A DNA stretch of 64,000 bases from Dactylorhiza incarnata (Eukaryota > Streptophyta > Magnoliopsida > Asparagales > Orchidaceae). This document shows, in pieces, positions 35,661-46,480 of the stretch (its first letter is position 1; each line of letters starts with the position of its first letter). The stretch spans positions 310,001 through 374,000 of the forward strand of contig JAWHQI010000506.1 in assembly GCA_033032865.1 (NCBI GenBank), read 5' to 3'. A program made the translations under genes and the position numbers. The notes beneath the pieces are model-generated. The model ran no database searches. It was not told the origin of the DNA and saw only the letters and a list, made by a program, of their open reading frames with translations.

Positions 35661-36234
35661 CTAGTGATGCCGAGGTTGTGAGTTGCCATGGCATTCATTT
35701 CTCCCCCCGAAGGCTGATGAAGCCTCTTGCTCCCTCCGCCTCATCATGCCTCTATCAAACTGTTGTTGATGTGCTTTAATTGCTACGTCGACGACAATCT
35801 GGGCGTCGATCCATTGCACTAGATCTGGGTAGCTGGGTATAGTCTCCCGTATTAGTACGGAGTGGAAGCCAACAGGGCGGAGCCCTCCGAGGAGAAACCC
35901 TCGTAGGAGCTCTGTCGTATGTCTTAATTTTTGGGAGCTTGAAGCCAAGGGGAATTGGATGTGCAAGAACCTCAAGTGTGAACGGTGAGCGACGATGGAG
36001 TGGGTGAGGGTCCAAAGCGGCACGTTGCTTGAATCGTTCGTGTTCTTCAAAAATTATGTCACAAACTTCTTCGCGTGTGAGCTCCGCGACAACGGGCTCA
36101 TGGTCTGCCGTTTCAGGGCTGTGGCGGTGATACTGAGCTTCAGGCCCTCTGTCAGGACAGGCCCCACAGTCTTGTACATTTGTACAGGAGAGCTCTCCTT
36201 AAAGTTTGCTGATAACCGAGTAGAGGGGAGCTAG
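35661..36234 (-). pseudogene. Element D gag remnant (Tat type)
   Basis: On the minus strand the frame 36015-35776 contains HPIPLGFKLPKIKTYD, the phrase that precedes the conserved capsid block in Tat-type gag. The expected capsid core (as read in element E at 44958-45218) does not follow. Instead the frame 36050-35661 gives LLRGFLLGGLRPVGFHSVLI, which resembles the region after the core, and an Arg/Glu-rich tail. The simplest reading is an internal deletion plus frameshift. It starts ~130 bases inside the primer site. Element C interrupts D about 150 bases further on. Confidence 0.6.
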
Positions 36235-36363
36235 ATCAGCATGCCCCCCGAGGATTGATTCTTCACTTTTGCGGATGGCTTTTCCTGCCATGATCTCTAG
36301 TCACGAGTACCATTGTGCAGTGGGTACTGTCTTCTGAGTCTTCTTCAAGCTTTGGGGGAACTT

Positions 36364-36386
36364 CGTTCCCACAGACGATGCCAAAC
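36364..36386 (-). promoter_or_regulatory. Primer binding site region of element D
   Basis: The minus strand reads GTTTGGCATCGTCTGTGGGA directly after the LTR end CCGCAACA. It corresponds to GTTTGGCGTAGTCTGTGGGA in element E (44668-44687). Confidence 0.75.
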
Positions 36387-38258
36387 TGTTGCGGTCCGCT
36401 CGAGGCTCCGGTAATCTGTACTAAATTGAACGGTCTTAGCCCGGGAGCGTTCGAGCGTGCAAACAGTCATAAAAAGGGAAAGTTGACAAGACAATTTTTG
36501 TAACGTGGAAAAACCATCAACTGGGTGAAAAACCACGCGGTAGGGTCTGTGTCGGCCAAAACTTTCACTATTTGTTAGTTGTTGTACATAGTTGTTTTGA
36601 AGAACTCGAGGGCGACATGCCTCCTCTAGTTACAATTGTTGAGAGAAAGGTGTTCAGAGGGTGACAGACCACCACTCACGGAGCTAAGTCTTTTGTCTGA
36701 TGCAGAGGGGCATGATGCGCTTTGAGCACTCTGGAGATTTTGACTCCTGCTTGAAGGTTGGATCGATGTGCTCTGCGTGTCTTTGTCTCTGCGGCTTGTC
36801 TCCTGTTGTGCGAGAGGAGTTTGGAGTGATGTTCTTGCTGGAGGCTAGAGCGTTTGTTCTTGAGTGCGTGGAGTGCTTGTTGCTGAGTACACAGGCTTGC
36901 GCTTGGACGGTCTTGAGAGCAAAACGTGCGTAGGCGGTCTTGAGAGCGGAGCGCGCGGAGGCGCGCTTGGAGCGGTCTTGAGAGTGTAGCACACAGAGAT
37001 GTGCTTGGAGCTGTCTTGAGAGCGGAGCGCCCGGAGGCGCGCTTGGAGTGGTCTTGATAGTAGAGCATATGGAGGCGCGCTTGGAGTAGTCTTGAGAGCG
37101 GAGCGCGTCGAGGCGCGCTTGGAGCAGTCTTGAGAGCGGAGCACGCAGAGGCGCGGTTGGAACGGTCTTGAGAGCGGAGCGCGCGGAGGCGCACTTGGAG
37201 CGGTCTTGAGAGCGGAGCGCATGGAGGCGTGCTTGAAGCAGTCTTGAGAGTGGAGCGCGCAGAGGCACGCTTGGGGTGGGGCACTCGGAGGTGCGCTTGG
37301 AGCGGAGTGCACGGAGGCGTACTTGGAGCGAGGCGCACGGAGGCGCGCTTGGAGCGGAGCGCACGGAGGCGCGCTTGGAGCAGAGCGCGCTGAGGCACGC
37401 TTGGAGCGGGGCGCTCAGAGGTGCGCTTGGAGTGGAATGCTCACTCGAAGGAGGATGAACGCCTTCGTGGGATCTTCAAGGCGCTCGAAGATCTTCGAAG
37501 ACGCTTGAAGAACTTCGAAGGATTCATCAAAGGCGAAGGAGATCTTCGAAGGAGGAAGAGGAAGGAGATCTTCAAGAGAAAGATGAAGGAGGAGGAGAAA
37601 AGGATGATCATGAAGGAGAGTCTTGGGGTCCTATTTATAGGCCCTATAGGTGGTTACAGTAGTTATGCGGTTATTCGCAGGCCGTAACCACCATAATTGT
37701 TATTTGCAGGCCATAACCACCATAAATATTATTTGCAGGCTGTAACCACCATAATTGTTATTTTCAGGCCGTAACCACCATAATTGTTATTTGCAGGCCG
37801 TAATCACCATAATTGTAATTTGTAGGCCGTAACCACCATAATTGTTATTTGCATGTCGTAACCACCATAATTGTTATTTGTAGTCTGGTTTCATATAAAT
37901 TAATACGCATATTTCATGATAATTTACTACGCGTAGGCCGATATGATTTTAGATATTTACACCCACCCATAATGGGTGGTTACGGTGGTTATGCGGCTAC
38001 CCGCACACCATAACCATTTATGCGTTATACGCACACACCTTTGTATAGTTTTGTGGTGATATGTATTCATATGATAGATATGGTTATGCGCACACCATAA
38101 CCATATTATTTGCACCCCATGATGGGGGATTTTATTATTTGCACCCCATATTGGGTGGTTACAGTGCTAGTCGGGTTTACTTTGGTTATCCTCATTTCCT
38201 CCACCAAATGAGACAGGTGTTTTAGCTATTCGCAGCCCAGATTAAGGGGTACCTATCA
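36387..38258 (-). repeat. 5' LTR of element D (1872 bp)
   Basis: Bounded by TGTTGCGG (36387) and CCTATCA (38258). Contains a GC-rich block 36905-37440 of ~40-60-base imperfect repeats around GCGCTTGGAGCGGTCTTGAG and GAGCGCGCGGAGGCGC, a CGAAGATCTTCG palindrome cluster (37485-37575), the minus-strand TATA box TATAAATA (37632-37639), and the 29-base array (37677-37885). Frames running through the GC-rich block encode only repetitive peptide. Confidence 0.8.
37677..37885. repeat. 29-bp tandem array in the D 5' LTR
   Basis: About seven copies of the same unit as 23213-23425, located upstream of the TATA box in element orientation. Confidence 0.9.
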
Positions 38259-40155
38259 AATATTATTACCACTAAAATGCAATTAGCGGTCATAATAATT
38301 AGTCACTACTTATTATATATGCTCTATCATTTGTTTCAATTTCTTTTTATTATTAGCTAGGTTAATTAGTGATGGAGGCTACCCCGAACAATGAGGCCAT
38401 GAAGGCCGAAGCTTCACAAGCCGCCCTCTCACGTCTAATTTACGTATGCATAAAAAAATGCAGCCACCTATTTGCGATGATATCATTCACACGTCAACAC
38501 CAGAGGTTCGCCAAACACCTTGAGATCATACATGGGCGATGAGCCAATGTACGATCAAGTGAAAGGGACCTACACGATCCGAATGAGTGTTGTTGCGCCA
38601 AAGAGATCCACCCAAAAGAATGATTTGGGAGGGGATGGTCTCTTCCAACAAAAGGAAACTAAGGTTCACCAAATCTTTCGATTGTAAGAAACCAAGAAAA
38701 TCAATGACAAATCACCCGGAGAAAACCACAATTCAATCGAAAGTGGACTAGTTGCGACGCAAGGCGAATCATGCTCGAACCCTCCTGATTTTACGCTCAC
38801 AACTTCGCAAGAGATTTACCCGCGAACTTTAATAATGTTATTCCGCCCACAAACACTAGCAAAGGGAGATCTCCCGACCAGAAATATGACGATCAAGAAA
38901 ATTAGTCCGATTTCACTCCCAAGCAAATTTGACATAGGACTCACCGGGTCCTCCAAAGTAGTCAAGCAATTAAAATTCACAATGAAATTTTAGTTTTGAA
39001 AACATGCAGCGATCGTTCAAAGCTAACCGAAATCACACATAAATCCTCCACCAAACCCTTACATGGGAGAAGAAACACACAAAGAGGAATGGAAGAAATC
39101 GCTACCCAAACCAGCTAGTATTGCTCGAGGCGAGTCACACGCCATGGATCCACCAGAGTCACACCGGAGGGGGAGAACACGAATCACTTTCCTTGGAGCT
39201 TCACCGGGTGGCTGAGAGGGCAGGAGGCATACGAGCTCTTCTCAGTTCAGCACACGCAGGCGGGCGGCGATGTTGCATGACGACATGTGAGGGAGTGGAA
39301 ATGGCGGCTGAGTCGCACAGAATGCTGGAGGGAATGGCAAGGTTTGACCGAACCCTAGGAGGAAAAAAAGAAAAGCTTTCTTTTTTGTCAAAAATAATAT
39401 ATTATGCCTTTATTACTAACACTTGGCCTCTATATAGGCATAGTTTGAGTAATCTAAACCACACAACCAAGGGGCTTCATCCTAGCCCTTAAAACAAGGA
39501 TGAAAATAAAATAATGTAAAAAAAATGTTTTTACTAAAAGCTGGAATAAAAATAACTGCAACAATTACGCATGACGAGCATCAAAATATGCATTATTAGG
39601 CAAAATGCGGCCGCGTGTGGAGGTTGTAAAGGTGATGGCATGCATCCAAAATGTTGTCGCGGCACCGTAAGTCTTTGCATGGTATCGGGGCGGCATCGCC
39701 ATTAAGCTTCACTTCATCTTCATCCTGAACTCCATCATCTCAATCATCACGTGCTCCATTTCCATCACGATCTCCATCAATTAGTGTGCTCCACCTGTAT
39801 TCCTTTCCAAAAAACCCATCACTGTCGTTTCGACACCACTCGATCTCCCCTCTTACATAAACCATGTCCGATTCTCATTTTGATGGCGGCCCTTTCCTCG
39901 ACTTATTTCTCCCTCATCTTTCACATTAGAGCAGTTGTTGTTCTTACAAAGTTCGAATTCAGATTCATCGTCTCCCAGCTTCTCTTTACTCTGGTTGTTG
40001 TCGGCTTCGCTCTTCATGCTCGATTAGGAAAATAGACCCTACTTTGTATCTTCCATCCATATTCGTCCATTCCCGATCAGGCGAGAAGAGTTAGTCTTTG
40101 GATCAATGGTGAATCCGTTATGACTTTCCGAGCGGTGACTGTTGAATCCATTATC
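38259..40155. other. Unassigned sequence between elements D and E
   Basis: 1.9 kb. I recognise no protein, RNA gene or LTR. A frame of 123 residues at 39121-39492 and one of 94 residues at 39751-40035 have no family resemblance I can name and could be chance. The end at 40160 is one half of the target site of element E; sequence continues at 51875. Confidence 0.5.
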
Positions 40156-40160
40156 ACAGT
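40156..40160. repeat. Target site duplication of element E, left
   Basis: ACAGT before the 5' LTR start TGATATGC; the same five bases follow the 3' LTR at 51870-51874. Confidence 0.92.
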
Positions 40161-40319
40161 TGATATGCACCCACAGATTTATAAGCGCTCTCGGGGTGCG
40201 TTTAGAGGAGGATCCACTAAGGAGTAGTGGAGTTAGTGGGTCCAAATTCAAAGTCATGATCATGAGAGTGGAGTAATCCGCTGGCACGCAGCTCGCACTC
40301 CATCAGCGCTAGGCGCGAT

Positions 40320-40499
40320 CAAAGCCGCACCCAACTAATGGGGTGTGATTAGTACTGCACCCCACTAGGGGGGTGCGGATAGCGCACCCCCCCCCCCCCC
40401 CCCCCATGATAGGGGGTGCGACCAAACCGCACCCTGCATGGGGGTGCGGCTGAGCGCACCCCGCATGGGGGTGCGGCCGAGCCGCATCTTGCATGGGTG
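40320..40499. repeat. Hairpin array of element E LTR, left part
   Basis: Repeats of a 28-base unit whose core, CACCCC-GCAT-GGGGGTG flanked by GCCG and CGGC, is an almost perfect hairpin. It includes a run of 19 C at 40387-40405. The array continues at 43379-43600 on the far side of F and has counterparts at 49790-49832 and 50550-50840 in the 3' LTR. Confidence 0.85.
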
Positions 40500-40502
40500 T
40501 GT

Positions 40503-43378
40503 TGTAACGCCCCTGGTTTTGTGTTGATTATTTGCGTGCCCGATGTGATGTAATTTTGGCGCAAGGGCGTTACATCGACTCGTCGGGGTTAGTTTTGAGC
40601 CTTAACTTAAATAATGGATTTAATTTAGGTCGCGCGTGCGAGATTTCGTGATATTCCGAGTTAAAGGGGAAAACTCGGGGGATTTTTGAGTAATTATTGA
40701 GATTTCAACTTCGGGAATTTTGATCTCGAGTTTGGCTCGTCGTAATTGAATTCTAACTTCGCTATTGGATTCGTAGCGCCAATTTTTAGTTTATGTGCGA
40801 ATTTCGTGAAAATTCGAGGTGATTTAGTCACCCTCATAGTTTAAATAGAATGAGAGATTATTTAATTGATTTAAACGAGAAATTTAGGTTTTAATATAAA
40901 TACCAAAATTTCCAAACACTATTCTTCTTCTTCTCCAAAGAGTCGAACCAGAATTCTTGTGAGAATGAGAGAGGCGTGTCGGGAACTTCTTCCGGACGGC
41001 AAATCGAGAGATGTAGTAGACGGTATCGTAAATGGAGAGTAGAATCGGAAAGCTCTCCGCGATATCTTCGTTCTAGTGGTAAGATTTTCGTGTTTCTTGG
41101 GATTTTTGGAGTCAAGGTAGTGACCTAACTCCTCTTTTTGGCCCGGAAGGTTTCAATTTTTTGTGCTCGCGTGAGTTCTTGGACGATCCATAGCTTTTGG
41201 AGCGGAGAAATTCAAGTTTGGAAGGTTTAAGGCAAGTGGCATTTTTTTTTCTTCCCTCTTTTTTTGTGGAATGTTACTTCTTGTGTTGATTTGTTGTCGT
41301 GTGCGATTTAGCATGTGGTTCAGATGATTTATGCTTTGCTAGGCAAAGCTTATAACTTCCTTTTTATTCTCCCCTGATTCGTCTAACTTCCTCTTATATA
41401 CTTAACTGTTAAATTGCTGTCAAGAAAATTCTCTATTTTACTCGAAATTTTCAGTTTTTACGTCTTCTCCAGAAATCCAGAGTTCTTCTCGAGAAATCAA
41501 GAGTTCTTCTCGAGAAATCCAGAGTTCTTCTCGAGAAATCCAAAGTTCCTCTCGAGAAATCCATAGTTCTTCTCGAGAAATCCTTACTGCTTCTCGAGAA
41601 ATCCTTACTGCTTCTCAAGAAATCCTTACTGCTTCTCGAGAAATCCTTACCGCTTCTCGAGAAATCCTTACCGCTTCTCGAGAAATCCTTACTGCTTCTC
41701 GAGAAATACAGACTTCTTCTCAGGAAATACAGACTTCTTCTCAGGAAATACAAACTTCTTCTCAGGAAATACAGACTTCTTCTCATGAAATACAGACTTC
41801 TTCTCGCGAAATACAGACTTCTTCTCAAGAAATATAGACTTCTTCTCAAGAAATCTTTACTTCTTCTCAAGAAATCTTTACTGCTTCTCAAAAAATACAG
41901 ACTTCTTCTCAGGAAATACAGACTTCTTCTCAGGAAATACAGACTTCCTCTCAGGAAATACAAACTTCTTCTCAAGAAATACAGACTTCTTCTCAAGAAA
42001 TACAGACCTCTTCTCAAGAAATATAAGCTTCTTCAATTCTCGAGAAATCTAGACTTTTACTCGAGAAATCCCTTGAACCTTCTAATCAAAGTCTTGGGCC
42101 GTTTTCTTCTCGTGTGACCCCATTCTTAGGATTTTTTTCTGGCGTTGTTCCTCGGGCTAAGTCTCGTGTGATAACTAAAATTAATTAATGAGAATTATTG
42201 TCTTTAGCCTTGCACGGTGGCCATTACAAGAACATGAACAACAGGCTTGCCATGTGATCTTGTGGGCCGTGTTTAGGGGGCAGTGGGGAATTTTTGTAGC
42301 TTTGCACGGTGACCATTCTAAGGGGCATGAACAACAGGCTTGGCTAGTGGTCCCGTGGGCCGTGTTTGGGTGGCAGTGGATAAAGGACCACCACCTGGTG
42401 TTGGTTTTTGGGTAGGCAGAGGATAAAGGACCGCCACCCGTTTAATTTGAGCTGATCAGTCTCTTTAATGGAATTAACAAGATGAATGAATTTGTTTGTA
42501 TTTCTAAAGGTAATTGTGCACTAGGTGTGTTGGTTAGCTCTATGTTTTGGGGATCCTTTTTGTAAGTTTGGCTTGGGTTGGTACCCTTTTTGCCTTATTA
42601 TTACCTTATTTCGCAGGACATCTATGTTTTTCTGCCACTTGTACTTTACTTGTCGAGGCGTTCTTATTTTATTGAATGCCTTAGGTTCAGAGTCGTAGCA
42701 GTTAGAGGTGTAGCTCGGAGACCTTGGGAGTTATAGCTGCTGTCTTACCCCGATGCTACGAGGTAGTGGTAGTTAGATTTCTTCTTGTGTTCAGACACTC
42801 TAGTTTGAAGCCAATGGGTTGGTGTCAGGTTGTTGACGCCCATTGTGCCTCTTTTTCTTACATTGTAGCTTACTTGCTAGTTATTTCCACTACTTTTCGA
42901 TCTCGTGTGTCTTGCTCTCTAGGAATGATTTATGCCTAGGTGCATTATAGTTATAAAATGATTTTTCCTTTCATCCTCATTGCATCGTTTATAAATGAAA
43001 TCCTCATCTTTAAAGTCACATAAAGGTATTTTCTATACTTATACTAAGCCTAGATAAATGCATATCATCTCTTTATGCCAATTTTGTTCGCGTGCATATA
43101 GGACATTAATTGAACTAAACCAAGTATTTTTCCGCTGCAAATACCTATATACTTTCTTCTGTGGACTAGCTGATCCACGAACTGAGAGACACAGTTCTTA
43201 CCACAAACCTAATAAGTGATTTCAAGTAATGAATTATCATGTAAACCTGTTTTGTAATAAATAAGAGATGGGTTCCTGCATGAGTGTCTGCATGTGTCTC
43301 CTGCATGACGTGGCATAATGACGCATATTTTCCCTTACTCTGATATTCCTAATTGCTGAGAAAATGCGAGTTGTAACA
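40503..43378. mobile_element. Solo LTR F (gypsy type, ~2.9 kb)
   Basis: Starts TGTAACGCCCC and ends GTTGTAACA. It interrupts the hairpin array of E, which resumes directly after it, so the segment is an insertion. The flanks share GGTG (40496-40499 and 43379-43382), consistent with a target duplication whose fifth base has changed or whose edge is uncertain. No internal coding region or second LTR is present. It has a TATA box TATAAATA at 40895-40902 and a 21-base palindromic array at 41459-42065. Long LTRs with this start are typical of Del/Tekay-type elements; that lineage call is an inference. Confidence 0.75.
41459..42065. repeat. 21-bp tandem array with TTCTCGAGAA palindrome
   Basis: Close to 29 copies of a 21-base unit of the form TTCTCGAGAAAT plus nine variable bases. 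The first half keeps the perfect palindrome TTCTCGAGAA; in the second half it has mostly become TTCTCAGGAA or TTCTCAAGAA. Because 21 is a multiple of three, frames stay open on both strands across the array (7-residue repeats such as RRSLYFL). These are by-products, not genes. Confidence 0.93.
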
Positions 43379-43600
43379 GGTGCAGCTGAGCCGCACCCCG
43401 CATGGGGGTACAACCGAGCCGTACCACGCATGGGGGTGAGGCTGAGCCGCACCCCGCATGGGGGTGCAGCCGAGCCGCACCCCGCATGGGGGTGCGACCA
43501 AACCACACCCCATGGTGGGTCGGGGCCAAGACACACCCCCCTTGGGGGTGCAGCCAAATCGCACCCCCCGTGAGGGTGTGGCCAAATTGCAGTCGGAGCC
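43379..43600. repeat. Hairpin array of element E LTR, right part
   Basis: Six to seven further copies of the 28-base CACCCCGCATGGGGGTG unit, decaying to the right (CATGGTGG, CTTGGGGG). Confidence 0.88.
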
Positions 43601-44084
43601 CCCTTTCCCCTAGGGGTACGATTCCCTGTTTCTTGAATGACGTGACTTTCAGAGGACATGTCCTCGCTTTCATAGCATTTACTTTCAAATCACACATGCC
43701 TGTTCTCCGTTCGCCCAGAACGCTCCCGTGCTCGTTGCGCACTCAGAGCGCTCTCGTGTTCATTGCACGCTCAGAGCGCTCCCTTACTCGTTGCGCGCTC
43801 AGAATGCTTCCGTGTTCGTTGCGCGCTCAGAATGCTTCCGTGTTCGCGATGTGCGCAGAAGTTAACCTTTCTTAATTTCTCAGATTGCAGGTCTTGTTTG
43901 TCACCTTCATCATCGTCTTTGAAGCTGCCCGAACCGTCCAACTTGCTTGAACTGCCCGAAGGGCGAAACAGTCATTTACGAAAAATGATGATCTGTGCAC
44001 TCCAAATCGACTAGCGTGTTTTGCCCGTCAGGTGATTACGGTGGTTACAACGATGAAATTACCGGGCCACCCCTTCCCAAGGCT

Positions 44085-44091
44085 ATAAAAG
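44085..44091 (+). promoter_or_regulatory. TATA box of element E
   Basis: TATAAAA in GGCTATAAAAGGAGC. The 3' LTR counterpart near 51305 reads GCGATAAAAGG and is degraded. Confidence 0.75.
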
Positions 44092-44667
44092 GAGCTCATG
44101 GCATTCATTTCAAGACACCTTGCCTTCAGCACCCGAGAGAGCTCTATTGAAAATTTTCTCTCAGTTCTCCTTTGGCGCTTGAAGATCTCCTTCAGCCTTT
44201 GAAGATCTTCTTCGAGGCTTCGAAGATCTCCTTCAAGTGCTTAAAGATTTCCTCAACTTCGGAAGACAATCTTCCCAAGCAATTTGGGAATCCTCGGGAT
44301 CCAAAAAGGTGACTCAGTTATCTCACTTTTGTTCTCAATTTTGCTCTCAGAAGAAGAGACACTCAGTTTTCCGAGAGGTGGCTGTCACCCTCGTAGTTCT
44401 CTCTCTCTCTCTCTCTCTCCACCATTGTAACGAGCAGCAGCCCGTCGCACTAGAGTTCTTATTTTTAATTGTAATCGCCCGGCAGATAGTGGAACTTGGC
44501 CGGTACACCTCCGCCCGCGTGGGTTTTCACCCTTTTCGGGCTTTTCACATTAAAAGTCTCTGTGTTACTTATTGATTCATTCATTGACTATTTGTGTGCT
44601 CGGTCCGCTCTCGAGCAAAGGTGGTTTAATTCAACCGTCCTAACAAGTGGATCGAGCGACCCGCACA

Positions 44668-44687
44668 GTTTGGCGTAGTCTGTGGGA
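44668..44687 (+). promoter_or_regulatory. Primer binding site of element E
   Basis: GTTTGGCGTAGTCTGTGGGA directly after the LTR. It is the plus-strand equivalent of the D primer site. Confidence 0.75.
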
Positions 44688-44957
44688 ATGTGTTCCTAAT
44701 AACCCTGCAAAGGCTTCCTGGAAACAACACCAGCTTCACCGTAATACTAGGGACTGGCAGGAATGGACACCCACCTGTCAATTTCAAATGCTTGTAGTTC
44801 CTCCATCCCTGCGGGTTAAGGGGAGAAAGCGCTTATCCTTGCGCCCATCCTGCCCCAATGGCTTGGCAGAGCCGGCAAGCAGGCTCCTCCAGCAACGGAG
44901 CAGGATTCGAATGATGTCACGCTCCAGCAAGAGCGATCCGCCCTATCAAGACCAATC

Positions 44958-45235
44958 TTGAAGTATCTGATCCCCTCATGGCTTAAGCTCCCACACTATA
45001 GAGAGTTTCACGAAACAGAAAACCCGTACGAACACGTTAATTGCTTCCTGGACGCGATGGAGACGTTCAGGCTTCCTTACCAAATTAGCTGCAAGATCTT
45101 CGCAGAAACGCTGTGCGAAAGCGCTCTCAACTGGTATCGGTCCCTGCCTGAGGGAACCATTCACAATTTCACCGAGCTATCCCAGTTATTCACTGGATGG
45201 CACAAAGCCCACGAATAGAGAATCCGAGGAGATAA
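44958..45235 (+). pseudogene. Element E gag, capsid part
   Basis: The 86-residue frame reads through WLKLPHYREFHETENPYEHV and ESALNWYRSLPEGTIHNFTE, the conserved gag capsid block of Tat-type elements (family form: P-x-Y-DGxxDPxxH, then A-x-x-W-F/Y-xx-L-P-xxS/T-I-xx-F). It stops at TAG 45216-45218. The N-terminal leader 44700-44957 has no clear family resemblance. Gag would build the particle; this copy is truncated and lacks the middle of the protein. Confidence 0.85.
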
Positions 45236-45241
45236 ACGAGC

Positions 45242-45784
45242 ATGGGAGGAGCTCGAGTTGGGTGGATCCCCTATCCCAGGCGGGCGGGGCATGGCGAGCA
45301 ACAAGAGGAGGTCATCTTAAGCTTCCACCAAAAGCACCTCCACGAAGTATTGGACTTTGCCTTGCATGCAAGCATCGACAACCCATCCTATGAGTTAAGG
45401 AGGGTGTTAATAAACCACCACATCATATTCAACATCTTGTTCATGACAACCGTGGTAAAACTCAAACTCCTGGGTGGCAACCTCAAGCTCAGAGCAAGCA
45501 GCGCGGAACTCCCGGATGGAACGGTAATACCCACCATAGGAGTCATCGTCCTCCCCGTCCATGTGGGAGAAATCCCAGAACCAGTCCAGTACGATGTCCA
45601 ATTAGCCGTCGCAGAAGCAGATTCACCATACGATGAAATATTCGGGAGATCCCTACTCGACGCCCTCCAACATGATGACTCCATGGCGGGCGGCTTGGCA
45701 CATAAAGGAAAAATCCTCCAAAAGTCAGTTTGCAGTCTCAGCGCTGCAGCAGTCAAAGTTACTTGGATCATCCATGGGCCATGA
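45242..45784 (+). pseudogene. Element E protease remnant
   Basis: Residues about 54-148 of this frame follow the Tat-type aspartic protease: ELRRVLI, then ILFMTTVVKLKLL, GVIVLPVHVGEIP, and EADSPYDEIFGRSLLDAL. The catalytic D-x-G-S-S motif that should follow RRVLI reads NHHII, so the active-site aspartate and glycine are lost. It lies between the gag capsid part and the gag knuckle part, an order opposite to the usual gag-then-protease arrangement. Confidence 0.8.
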
Positions 45785-45985
45785 CGGAGCCCAAGTCATG
45801 AGAAAGACTGCCCACAGGAAAGCCGTCTAGCCCCAACACTGACAGCAGTAGCCAACCTCCCAGTACCAACAAACCCGCGACAACTTGGAATCATTAGGCA
45901 AAATACGAAGGGACAACAACTGCTGCCAAAGGCCTGTCAGCTGAACTGTCCCTGAGAGTCGACGAACCGAAGAACCCGGATCTAC

Positions 45986-46240
45986 ACACCATTAAATGCC
46001 TCCCGCGAGAATATCTTGTCGGTATTCTACAACAACAAGATCGTCAAGTGGCCAAGACCGCTCCTCCAAAATGTAAGGGATCAATCCCTGTTTTGTGATT
46101 TTCACAAGGACCTGGTGCACCGTACGAAGCAATGTCTCAACCTGAAAGATGAGATCGAGTGCCTTGTCCAATCAGGACACCTCGAGGTTTTTCGCCAAAT
46201 ATCTCGCAAGAAGGCAGCTGGGGGCCAGCCACCGAAGTGA
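45986..46240 (+). pseudogene. Element E gag, knuckle-like C-terminal part
   Basis: Reads TPLNASREN, KIVKWPRPL, CDFHKDLVHRTKQC and LKDEIECLVQSGHLEVF. This matches the gag C-terminal block of Tat-type elements with its Cys-x2-His-x4-His-x4-Cys finger (family form yCxFHxxxGHxTxxCxxL); the glycine before the second histidine is replaced. It ends at TGA 46238-46240. It stands downstream of the protease remnant, which suggests an inversion-free rearrangement or a template switch. Confidence 0.8.
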
Positions 46241-46480
46241 TCAGCTCCTAAATCAATATCGCGCTTCACGGTGGGTGATCTGGAAAACTCGTGCAATCGC
46301 TACTCAGAAAGACCAGTAACCAGAAAAAGGAGTCATGCATTATCTACACTCTCGTTTAGTTTGTATTAAAAAACAATCACTAACTCCAAAGCCGCAAAAT
46401 TACACTTGTGCATGTATCAATGTTTATTTTAATTAAATATGCTTTACTTGTTCTTAACTTCGCTATCGCAGGAACATTAT

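Larger units (their letters stand above)
23202..38258 (-). mobile_element. Tat-like Ty3/gypsy element D, nearly non-coding, split by copia C
   Basis: Minus-strand element. 5' LTR 36387-38258, primer site 36364-36386, a short gag remnant 35661-36234, then (after element C, 26287-35501) a repeat-filled 3' region 23921-26281, and the start of the 3' LTR 23202-23920. The two LTR parts share a 29-base repeat array and several hundred bases ending in GGGTACCTATCA. The primer-site phrase (TTTGGC..CGTCTGTGGGAA on the minus strand) and LTR end are related to element E. RT, RNase H and integrase are absent, so D is non-autonomous or heavily deleted. Confidence 0.75.
40161..44667 (+). repeat. 5' LTR of element E, interrupted by F
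   Basis: Starts TGATATGCACCC and ends ACCCGCACA. Parts: hairpin array 40320-40499 continuing at 43379-43600 after F; GAGCGCTC-type repeats 43725-43865; TATA box TATAAAA at 44085-44091; and GAAGATCTTC-type palindromes downstream of it (44164-44250). Confidence 0.88.

Noticed and set aside
36676..37458. Open frames of 150-240 residues rich in Arg, Ala, Pro and Ser
   Set aside because: They run through tandem GC-rich repeats in the D LTR. Three minus frames are open together and none has a domain.
39121..40035. Possible host gene with frames of 123 and 94 residues
   Set aside because: No recognisable domain or exon structure; left as unassigned sequence.
41459..42065. TTCTCGAGAA units as heat-shock elements
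   Set aside because: The heat-shock element needs TTC and GAA separated by two bases; here they are four apart.
41451..42117. 188-residue and 110-residue repeat proteins on opposite strands
   Set aside because: Products of a 21-base tandem repeat whose period is a multiple of three. It lies inside a solo LTR.
43237..43875. Several open frames over the hairpin array and its flank (also 50472-51099)
   Set aside because: They follow the CACCCCGCATGGGGGTG repeats of the E LTR in all frames and have no family resemblance.
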